A stretch of 64,000 nucleotides of DNA from contig NC_092572.1 in the NCBI RefSeq assembly GCF_037975245.1, positions 7,765,501 through 7,829,500 on the forward strand, written 5' to 3'. This document shows positions 34,135-44,189 of the stretch, one piece after another. A program made the position numbers and the translations under genes. How positions within the stretch are numbered: position 1 is the first letter of the stretch; each line of letters starts with the position of its first letter. The notes beneath the pieces were generated by a model. That model was given only the letters and a program-made list of their open reading frames with translations. It was not told the origin of the DNA and did not search any database. The DNA comes from Apostichopus japonicus. Its lineage: Eukaryota > Echinodermata > Holothuroidea > Aspidochirotida > Stichopodidae.

Positions 34135-35165
34135 ACGGTAGGGAGAACGAAAATATCCTATCGTCAATTTACGAGACGTTAACCAACCCTTAAGCTTTTA
34201 ATATTGAACCATGTTTATTTTATTATCGAGTAAGTTTTTGACCGTCAGATTAACATCATATTCATTTCCCTTTTGGAGGAGATGGATATGTTCCTCTTTA
34301 TCGTTAGATGGATTTTCGTAAACATCGATAGTTCATAAAACCCATCCAGGAGTACTTGAAACTCATAATTCAGAAACATTTCGGCAATATCATTTACCAT
34401 CAAATCGATTTTAACAGGCATCATTGTCTTACAAGTTCGGAACTTATCTTCGAGTGATAAACCTTCCTAAATTAAGTATATAAATTTACTGATTATATTA
34501 TTTTGCCATCTTTCGGTGGTTTCATCTCTTTAAGCCAAACGCGGACCCAATGTTAAATGTACGATGTCTTCCCGTAACCTTAATTTGCTGTAATGAAGAC
34601 CCGATCTTTTATAGAAATTAGACTCCCGTGGAGACCATGTGAGTGTGGTACTGGCTCATCCTATGGAGCAACATTTCTCACAGTACGTTATCTATCTACT
34701 AAAAAAGAATGTTATTTTCTGAAGAAAAGTGTTAAAAATGTTAGTAACTTCTTGGTTTATACACATTATGGTGTATTAAAAGGACTGTTTCAATGGGTAT
34801 GGACTTTATATTTTGCATCTACATTTGACGATGACAGGTGGAGATGTCATCAGTACTGAACATAAAACTGTTTCGTCATGAACACTACAAGTACTATACA
34901 TACTTTTTTGAAGCAGTTGGGTAAAGTCTCTTGCTTCAGAATAGTAATGTGGAAGGAAAACATTTATACCGTACCTTCGAGAGATTTTACTTCGTGCTTT
35001 GGTTTTGGCCTTTTATTTGTGGTCTACATTTCCTGATATATCAGAACAAATATGTAATTTATTCAAATAAATGCATAAACAGGAACGCATTGTGTACAAA
35101 GACTACGCAGTAATATAGATATAATGTCCCTCTAACCATGTATGGGTTCGCAACGATGTGTGTGC
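34135..35165 (-). pseudogene. NLR relic: decayed NACHT exon start plus linker exons
   Basis: 34135-34725 matches the first third of the NLR1/NLR2 NACHT exon on the minus strand, with many frameshifts. The Walker A codons GYGKTS are still readable but stops flank them on both sides. 34725-34960 matches the following intron. The Lys/Pro linker exon (34975-35030) now contains TAG, and the juxtamembrane exon (35137-35165) remains as a trace. The rest of the NACHT exon is gone. This is a third NLR position in the spacer between the two complete units. Confidence 0.8.
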
Positions 35166-35298
35166 TCGTATCTATATACGATAATAATATATAATACAAA
35201 ACTATGGTCGCTTCAACTTCTGTGCCGCTGTCATTATACAACTTTATTTCGTGGAGCTTTGTAAAAACATTGTTCTTTTCATATGATTAAATTAGGGG

Positions 35299-36553
35299 AT
35301 AAATACGAGGGAAACAGGTCTTAAATTTGATTTGAGACCGATGATGACGTCATCGAGGAGGCTAAGCGGACCGAGGCGGACTCGATGACGTAATCAGAGT
35401 TTTTATCCCCATTCATAAATGACCCTCACAAATGTTAGAAAACGGCATTTTTTTCGCTAATTTTTGCTGATCTGTATTTAATTCTCCTTATGCCTCCCTT
35501 GATCTTTTTCCTGAATGACGTTATAGTCACCTCATGTAAAACAGCATTTTCTTCCCACGAACATTAAGAGTGAAAAATACGAATGAAGCAGTGTCGTTTG
35601 ATCTTAAATTTTGGTAGTTTAATCAATTCAAACACTAAACAATGGAGGGAAATGAAAGTTAAATAAGAACAGATGAACAAACTTCTAAAGATAACATTTT
35701 AAAACTTTTTTAACCTACCAGGTCAAATTGCGCAATAAACAGATGCTGAGTTGTGTGTGTTCTGGAAAGTCCGTAAACGCTACAACAGTTAGGCTAGCAA
35801 CGTTGCCTGTTGCTAACATTCTTTTGAGTAAAACTCGTCTATCCCTGGTCGGTAGATGAACCGTTCAGATAAACGTTACTGGGCCTGAAAATGAGCAGTT
35901 TTGAAGAGGTTCCGAGCCCCATTGTTCGACAGGTTTGGACTTGTAGTAACCGCATTGTTATTGCGAGTCTGAAAGATCGCTAGGCCTAGTCCCTGGTCAG
36001 TCATGTCGTTACCGCTAGTAGTAGTAGTACAGCTTACGTTATTGTTAGGCTTAGCGACAAGGTTTCTTCTGTTATACTTATAGTGTCATCATTGGACGCT
36101 TTACGCTTCGGTTCGTCGTTGAAGCACCTCGATAAGGTTGCTGACATTGACTCTAGCTCAAAATTAAGCTCAAAATTAATCCCTAAGTCATTCATGTTAC
36201 TCGAAGTATTTAGCTAAATGATTTAAGAAGTACGTACAGTGTGTATTGAGACTCGGTGTGTATGAAAACATATACAGTACCACTGTTGTAGCTCATTGCA
36301 AGTAGGCTATATATACTGTACAGTATTCTTTTGCAATTTGGAACATTTCTTTGCCCTTAAAAAAATGTATAGCAACGTTACACCATGTGTTCATTTCTTT
36401 TAATTATGACTTCATGATTGCCACGGCAACAAACCAGTGTTTGTCTAACATTTCGATGCTGAAGCAATTCTCCTCTCTATACACTCGACCAGTCTCGAAT
36501 CGCATTCGAGACTGGTCCAGTATACAGGAAGTTGGTTTAGGCATTTATGAATA
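35299..36553. mobile_element. 1.25-kb insertion in the NLR relic with palindromes near both ends
   Basis: Homology to the NLR intron (21300-21330, 52160-52190) stops at about 35298 and resumes at 36554 (ttaatcaacggtct), so the DNA between was inserted. Near the left end are two hairpins, 35317-35339 (10-bp arms, 3-base loop) and 35343-35395 (15-bp arms, one mismatch, containing gatgacgtcatc). Near the right end is a 13-bp-arm hairpin at 36488-36516. The left small and right hairpins share a GAGAC(T)/GTCTC core. No transposase frame is visible, so a non-autonomous element is likely. Candidate target duplication is ttaggggata / aagaggtta, weak. Confidence 0.5.
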
Positions 36554-36640
36554 AGAGGTTAATCAACGGTCTGGGTGCGTCTATGGCAGCATAATTCATG
36601 GACGACGGTTTAACGCAAGTGATGCACGAGGCACGAGATT
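36554..36640 (-). pseudogene. Continuation of the NLR relic intron after the insertion
   Basis: Matches 21330-21415 and 52190-52280 (tatcaacggtct ... gtgatgcacgag). It restores collinearity across the inserted element. Confidence 0.65.
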
Positions 36641-36644
36641 TGTA

Positions 36645-37212
36645 CTTTATCGAATGATTTGCTATCCTTTCCAGAAATGCCAACGAAGCATTTTGTTCAT
36701 CTCCAAAACCGTTTAAAGCTGGAAGATCACGTATTAATAAGACTAGCATCATCCAATGAAACTGTTTTATCCCTTTCAGGACTGACTAGCGTTCTTAAGT
36801 TCTAGTTGAGTCTTTGAGTTTGTAAGCCAAAAAGGCTGCAGATTCAGTGCTATACTTAGTATTTTGTATTAATTTAAGGATCTACCTTTGCAATACATTG
36901 TAAGTGAGCAAAATACCTCCAGTGTTTTTGACAGCATGTAGCTAAGTATGTTGGATGTGTTATACTGAACCACACATAGCGTTACTTTAATACAGTGATA
37001 ATGAGTGTACCGCCATCTCATGCTGTTATCCATGATTGTATTAATATGTACTTATTGAATGAACTTTTAGTTTCGTATTTACTTGTACTTTTGTGGCGAT
37101 GTCCCTGGCAATATAAAGTTTGAATATCATAGTAGAGCATAATCACTTAACGCTAGAAGTCACATATCTGAATCAGTCTTTGAGCGAAGTGTGCAGAGCT
37201 TGACAGAAAAAT
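36645..37212. other. 5' flank of Kin2
   Basis: No exon recognised. It should contain the Kin2 promoter; no clear TATA box or initiator can be singled out. Confidence 0.35.
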
Positions 37213-37267
37213 ATGGCCGTATTGAGTAACATTCTGAACAGCGATGGTTTACCGGCAATACTAATAG
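37213..37267 (+). CDS. Kin2 signal-peptide exon
   Basis: ATG with A at -3, 18 codons plus one base, donor atag/gtaaga. Joined to the exon at 37925 it produces a hydrophobic core typical of a secretory signal. Confidence 0.65.
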
Positions 37268-37924
37268 GTAAGAATTTTATTTCTGAAGGTTACATACAAA
37301 CAAAATGCTATCGGTAAACAATTTGTGGCTACTAGCTTAAATAAAATAACAATAAATGAATAACAAATTACCTCTTTCTAGTTTCACAATATGGCAACTT
37401 AACATCTGATTGGCATTGTCTGTTTTGCCGAGAGAATTTGCAGTAACATGTTAAGAAACACACAACATTAACCGTATAGTTAAATAATTCAGGGTGAAGT
37501 CACTTTATTTCAGAATGTAAAAATGTTAAACGAAATGTGGTGAATTATACAGTTAGATAATCAATGAGGTTTTCTGTTTACTTATGTTTACATTTGGTAT
37601 ATCATAATCACAGAATATCAACTCGTGATATTTCTGCAGGATTCTCTGTTCCGAACATTGTAATTTGTTTTGATACTTTATATAAATTTGTGTAGGAAAA
37701 TGTAATTTAACAAACTAGCATGTCTCGATGAGAGTGGCAAAATCTACAGATGAATGACAACCTTTCTTTCTGGCTTTGAAGAACTGCAAATGAGGCTCGC
37801 TTTCAAAACCCAATTGGTTAAGGCGACTACGTGTAGAGTTGGAGACTGAAGATTTTGCACTGTTCTGTAATTTCTAACTCATTACCGTTTCAACTATATT
37901 TATTCATATTATTGTTCTTTTCAG

Positions 37925-38266
37925 TGTTTTTGAGCATTTTAGGTTCCCCAAAGAACAAGACTAATGCCGAGGCGATTACAGATTCTAAAGTGATGGCAAA
38001 ACTTTACGAAAGTATATGTCTAAAATGTCCTGTCTTGTTTTATGAGAATACAGGGTTAATATGGAGACTTGGATTTAACCAATCGTATTTATTTAGAGGT
38101 GAAGCAAGAACTTACGACAACAGGGATTTTCCTTTGACGATAAACGAGTGTGATTCGATGCACTACGCACTGGGATTACTCAACGTCGCAATTGGTATCA
38201 ATGATGTAAGGTATACGTGTTGGAGAAAGGATCAACTGATATCTTCATTTGTGGTTCATGTCCAAG
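37925..38266 (+). CDS. Kin2 Ig domain 1 exon
   Basis: 342 nt, phase 1 to 1, acceptor cttttcag, donor gtaaat. Canonical Ig pattern: CLKCPV, GLIWRLG, DVRYTCWR. Confidence 0.78.
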
Positions 38267-38602
38267 GTAAATTTCAAACATAATTTTAGTGGTTGCTAAA
38301 CAAATATAGTTTTTTTCAACAATAAATTTCAAATAAGCAAATCATTGATATTTATCAGGGTTTATTTTAATCATGATGATGACTATTTCCTTGTGCGGTA
38401 GAACTTTGAATATACATGTATAAAATTGGGCAACAATTGAGCTATATGTTAAGACATTATAACATTCTAGCTAATTCCTTACATAAATTAAAGCACTTGG
38501 TTCCTTTCCCATCAAGGACATATCTGTTCATGATAACAATAGAGTTCTAAGGGTGCCCCTCATAATTGGCACATTCCATGTTTTCCTTGTTTTTAATTAT
38601 AG

Positions 38603-38955
38603 TAACACCAACAATTGAAATTGTTGGGGAAAACGTGGTTGTGAATACGGATACTAGCAGGACACTTTCGGCTATTGAGGGTTCGGATGTTGAGATACAA
38701 TGTGCTATTTTCAACACAATTCTACCGTTAAACGTGAAGTGGTTACAGAACGGAACTTTTAACAGAACTGACACTTTTACTGACGTCACGAAACTAGAGA
38801 TGAAAAATTTGTCATCAAATTTTAAGTTCGAAATGAGAGTCAATATTCAAAATTTCACATGTAAAGTAAATGGCAGATATGTAGTCAACCAAGAGAGTGA
38901 AATTTTAATTCACATCCAAAATCCTAAGTCAATTACACCGGACGACATACATCAG
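38603..38955 (+). CDS. Kin2 Ig domain 2 exon
   Basis: Acceptor aattatag, Ig pattern EIQCAIF, VKWLQNG, NFTCKVNG. A 2-nt insertion near its end makes it leave in phase 0 rather than phase 1, unlike Kin1. Confidence 0.78.
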
Positions 38956-39249
38956 GTAACAATTTCGTTTATTTGTGACTTCCGTATAATTATAGTTTGG
39001 ACTCGCAACGAGAAACCTCAGTGAAACATGAAGCTCGGTACAGTTTTCTTCACTGTCTCAGACAAGCAAATGCTCTTTTTGATTGTTCGTTCCCTAAATC
39101 AGTGGTAATTTGAATCACAAAGAGAATACTAATGTCAATTGTAAACCGGCCTTTATTATTGAAAAGAACTATGTAATTAATGAAGTGCCCTTAACACAAG
39201 CCAAGAAAACTTATAGAAATCTTTTTCATTACTCATTTAATCTAAACAG

Positions 39250-39348
39250 ATACTGATGAAGGCAAAATGGGCGTATATTATTTTATCGTACCAATCCTCT
39301 TCACTATATCGACCTTGACGAGTTTACTGATGTTTTATAAAGTTCAAA
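39250..39348 (+). CDS. Kin2 transmembrane exon
   Basis: 99 nt; in the ancestral phase reads VYYFIVPILFTISTLTSLLM, a single membrane helix. Kin1 has the same exon at 9204-9302. Confidence 0.75.
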
Positions 39349-41477
39349 GTACGTAAAAATATGCTATGTTGGTATTGTTATACGAGTAATCTATTCTTAC
39401 TGAATTAGGAAAACAAACTACAAACTTTGAAACGTCACTGAAAGCGTATTAATATAATGGGGCAAACGAAGCTTCAGAAGTGATTTGCCACAAAATCCAC
39501 AAAATTAAGACTATATTTGTATATTTCATGTGGCCAGTATAATACTTGGAAGATCATCACATTGCTGGAGTGTCTATTCCCTGTCGCCCTTCTAGCAATT
39601 GGTTATCTTCCAAGGAGCTATGAGGTACGTTGTGAGAATGTAAGTAACTTAGCATTGAAGCCCACATGACTGAGATTAATTTTAAAATAAAAACAATGTT
39701 TCAAGAGCAACCCCCTTCTGTGAATTTTGTGTATCCGAAAATAAGTCCGATTTCGACGTGAATTCACCTCATTTTTATAAGCATTTCCAAAATGAATTAA
39801 AACTCAGTTTCTGAATAGGAAATAAAAAACCCTGTTGGAATTAAACATGTCAATAGTAAAGGGAAAAAAAGAGAGAAAGTGAAAGGATATTTTAGTTCTG
39901 CAAAATAAAAATAAAACAAACATAAAAGAAAAAGCAAACACAAAGATAAAACTTTAGCACAATTTAAAAATCAGGAGCATAACGTGATATCCTTTCCATG
40001 TCTGTGCTGTGACAGACTCACCATGCATGGTCTGTGTGATTATATTTCACACACTGTATTATTTTTTAGGGCTTAGATCGCAGAGGATGGGAACTACAGA
40101 GAGAACAAAGTAAGTCACTTCAACTTCCTTATCTGAGCAGTAAACACATATTCAAAGTTAACATGAAGTTTCCAAATGAAGTTATACTCAGTTATACTGA
40201 GCTCGTATAAGTTTTACAATTTGGTATTTGTGTCCAAATGTATGCTTCTTTCTTCACAATAACAGTTACATATTTTGTCTTAATATTATCCCATTTCTAA
40301 GAATCATATTTTCTCCGTATGAGGTATCCGCATGCTTAAGTTTTCATAAAGACCCTTTGTAATAGTCAATATTTAGTTAATTCAATATACCGCCAATTAT
40401 CTAATGTTTCTAATTCAAGCGTGACTACGACAACATTCGAAACAATCAACATACCTGTTAGTGAAGAAGTACTATATGAATCTCCAGACGATATGGCTGG
40501 TGGTAAGTTCTGTTTCCCTTGTAAAACCTGCTGATTTATCAATTCCGTGCAATCAGAGTTGTGGGGAAGGTGGATTATAATTATAATTCATTGTAAGAAA
40601 AATAAATTAATTACTAAGAAAACTATTGTAATAAAGAATGTTCGTTAAATATGTGTTGTAACTTAAAGTGTACTAGACATATCGAGGGTTGGAGAGGGGT
40701 CCAGATTCTTCAATATTAACACTCTGCAAGATATATGGGTTCAAGATAAGTCACTGTTAAGAGACGTTTATCTACAAGTTCCATGGTCATTTACCGTTAT
40801 ATGACTTCGGTAGGATATATAGGTGTACTACTGGCGGCCTTTAAACAAGTATCGAGTACTATGCAATGCTAGTAAATTCAGTCCTTGCACAGAATCATCA
40901 AAGAGACTGTTGGATTTCTTCCTTATAAATGTTAAACAAGTAAATGTTAAACTAACTCTGGAGATGAAACTGAATTTATCTTACAACCCCTTCCCTTCCT
41001 CTATATGGGTTTTTCCGAATGCAATTGGACATGTTTCTGGTTGCACAGTACACAAGGTACTGTGGGTTTTGAATACCTTCCCTAAACAAATAAAATGACA
41101 ATATAAGAAACGAAAACAACCAATAGTTGGACAGCTCAAATAAGCAGTGTTTAATCCTCATGTCACTGCTTCGACTACAGTTCTATCCATAATATGCTTT
41201 ACTCTTTTCCATGTTCTCTTTAATCTTCACAGAGTTCTACTTCTATGGAGACAACACTGTGTTAAATCGAGGTGACATTATACTGACAAGCTCTATACCT
41301 TGCACAGGACGCATGAAGAGATGGATAGCATCAACGAAAGGAAAAGATAGATCCCTCATAGTAGCAAATACTTTGTGTGGTATGTTAATGTGTGGTGCAT
41401 AGCTTCCTGATTAATTCACTATACTCTAACTACTGTTCAATTAAATATATATAATGCCTGCATTAACCATTAGACTA

Positions 41478-41552
41478 GGTATGAATAGAGCAATGGCATC
41501 TACGAAAGGAAAAGACAGATCCCCCTTATAGTTGCAAATAGGTTGTGTGTTA
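41478..41552 (+). repeat. Tandem relic of Kin2 N-lobe exon 3' half
   Basis: Degraded duplicate of 41325-41395 in the next intron; also in Kin1 at 11083-11152. Confidence 0.65.
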
Positions 41553-42499
41553 TGTTAATGTTTGTTGCATAGCTTCCTGGTTAATTCAGTATACTCTAAC
41601 AACTGTTTAAGTACAAATTCTGCCTGCACTCAGCATCGGGTTTGAATATGAGAAGAAACCGGTTGTTTACAGTGCTCCTCCAGTGTATCAGAAACAGCAG
41701 CTGGTGCTATATCAATAATGAGATGGAATCTAGATGATACGTCCAAATTACTGTATGATAATTTTAGCAGCGGTGAATGAAGGGTTTATATTTTACTGAA
41801 CTGAAATGGAATCTCAGAGATATATATTGTGTTATTGCAGACAGCTCAACAAACGAAGACTGGCTTCAAATCAGATTGCTGGCTGAACATCTCAGGCATA
41901 TTCCGAAGCACAGAAATGTAGTAGAAATTGTGGCGGCTGATACAGTGATTGTTTAAAATAGTTGAAAACAATTATGCACATGATATCAATTATTTCTGTT
42001 TGATCAAAAATGTCATTTATTTGTTTTTATGTAATTAATTGAAACCAATTGAAATGTTTGTTATAATATATTCTTGTTCCACTTTCTATGATCAAAACAC
42101 TGTAGTTCCTTACTACATTTACACGGAATACATCACAAATGGTACTTTAAGGGATGTCCTTTGTAAAGCGAAATACGACGATGTCTATTCCAAGACACTA
42201 TACATACAAGGATTAAGTAGATCCGCTCAATCAACCGATGCCCTACGGATTGGATCATTTTTATTGGAACCTCTGAAGGCCCTATTCTTTCTTGAATCAA
42301 TTGACGTGAGTAACAGTGTCATATGTAACCAATCAACCTAAAGTAAGATGCATATGCGAATGGTTCTGACGTCGCCTCTATCTTCCAACTGTTTTGTAAC
42401 ATATCTATCCCAAAGATTGCAGGATGAGCTATCAATGAAACAATACGTATATTCTTATGAAAGCACTTAAGAACACTTAAATACAAGTTTATTTTACAG

Positions 42500-42619
42500 T
42501 GTGATCATCCTGCTATTTGTTCGAGAAAGGTTCTTTTAACACCTAACATGGTGTGCAAACTGTACGACTTCAACTTGCGATCAGCTACCAAGAAAATGCT
42601 CTCAAATATCAAGTTTGAG
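42500..42619 (+). CDS. Kin2 catalytic-loop exon (pseudokinase)
   Basis: 120 nt, phase 0 to 0, open. Aligning CDHPAICSRKVLL ungapped to the RTK consensus puts Pro-Ala where Arg-Asp should be and Lys in place of the metal-binding Asn. DFN replaces DFG. Kin1 (12244-12363) and K2-B (26546-26665) have the same length and the same HPA. Confidence 0.82.
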
Positions 42620-44189
42620 GTGAGGAAAAAACTGTTTTGGTTTACCTTGTCTTTGTTAATTTTCGTCAAATGCAACGATGATCTAAAAGTTCTTTCAAAT
42701 GTATAAAACAGTACCACAATATTTAACTAGAGGACAATTCATGGAATTACAGATCTCATCACCTCCGCACAATTTAGGGCAATTTAAATGTTGACCTACG
42801 TTGACCTTTTGACCTCGATCCTTAACAACCACATCAATACTATTATAAAGTGTGATCACTTATTCTTTCCATAACTTGCGGTATGATAAGCATGTGAAGG
42901 CAAAACACGTTTAAGTGAATTTCACATCTGACCTATGACATCACCAACCATGCATGCACGAGTTTCGATGGTCAGGGACCTACTCAGAAAGTTTGAAAAA
43001 GATTGGAGCTACAATGTAGGAGGAGTCCGAGACACACTTTTTCTCAATTGCCCCTTCACCCTGACCCAAATGCTGTCCTATATTAACATTTATTCTCATC
43101 ATTCTTTACATATCGTGTGTTCTAATGCTGTTGACAAGCAGAACATTGGCTAATTACAATTGTTTTCTTTGTTTGACCTTTGACATCAGACGCTTTCAAT
43201 CTCGTAGGATCACGTACTCAAATTTATGATGGGTGAAGTACAATATCACATCCCCATCCATTAAATATAGGGAGATGAGATAATGAATCTATTTATATAT
43301 GAATATGCCATTGACTGTTTTATAAATTAACATAACTTTTACCTTATTGTTTTGACTACATGAACGTGTTCAAATTTGTAGGAAAACCTTCGCCTTCCAT
43401 GGTTTGCCCCGGAGACCATTTTCAAGAAACATTAGACCGCGAAAGTGATGTTTGGTCTTTTGCCGTTTTCATATGGGAGATATTTTCTCAGGGTTAACGT
43501 TTCAGTACTAAATTTGGGGTATACACTTCGAACGCAATATACATAAAGATAACTGTATATTATAAATATAATATCTATTATGTTACGTCTAATTTATGTA
43601 TTTCTCCAATTTATTTTTAATGTGAAGGTGAAATGCAAAGTACTCATATTTTTAAGAAAGGAAGTAAGAATACAAAATATTGTATTCCCCATTTTTTTAA
43701 GAGAAGCAATGAATGTACATGAGCAATGAATGTACTGTAAGAACATACATTTAATGAAATAGTGCTTGTAATTTTTTTCTGTTTTACTCAAGGTGCTTCT
43801 CCGTTTGATGGATTAGATATTATGAAGTTTGCTGCTCAGCCTGATGACTTACCAGTTCTCTCAAAGCCTGACTTATGTTCAGACTCTCTGTGAGTTATGT
43901 TCTATTTAATTGTTGGTTTGTTACTGTTGGACTGTTGAATTATATTATATATTACTGAATAGGAAAAATATAGTTCACATGCTAAAACTCAACTTTGGAT
44001 TTTATCATACTCTAAATAACGTTTACAATTATTTATTCTTAGGAGCAAATGTTGATATAGAAACCATTTCAATGTTTGGAATAAAGTCACGCTGGAAATA
44101 CATTACGATGCATCAGCTGGATTATTAGCCTTACAGCGTTGAAGACGAAGCTATTTCAGCTCATAGAAAATATGTAGTGAATATTATAA

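Larger units (their letters stand above)
37213..44180 (+). pseudogene. Kin2: signal peptide-Ig-Ig-TM-pseudokinase receptor gene with late lesions
   Basis: Exons: signal 37213-37267 (MAVLSN start, core LPAILIVFLSIL completed by the next exon), Ig1 37925-38266, Ig2 38603-38955, TM 39250-39348, 40070-40109, 40420-40502 (EEVLYESPDDMAG), N-lobe 41233-41379 (LIVANTL), alphaC/beta4 41841-41944, hinge 42106-42305 (YIYTEYITNGTLRDVL), catalytic loop 42500-42619 (HPAICSRKVLL, KLYDFN), APE/alphaF 43382-43492 (WFAPETIF), 43793-43889, remnant of last exon 44128-44180. Phases match except at lesions: +2 nt at the Ig2 exon end (near 38948), a 1-nt deletion giving TAG in the APE exon (near 43433), and a deletion of the first half of the last exon. 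beta3 Lys is Asn, the HRD Asp is Ala and DFG is DFN, so the ancestral protein was already a pseudokinase. The fold is RTK-like; the exact family is unknown. Confidence 0.8.

Noticed and set aside
34593-34859. 88-codon plus-strand frame
   Set aside because: Lies antisense to the decayed NACHT relic; no domain.
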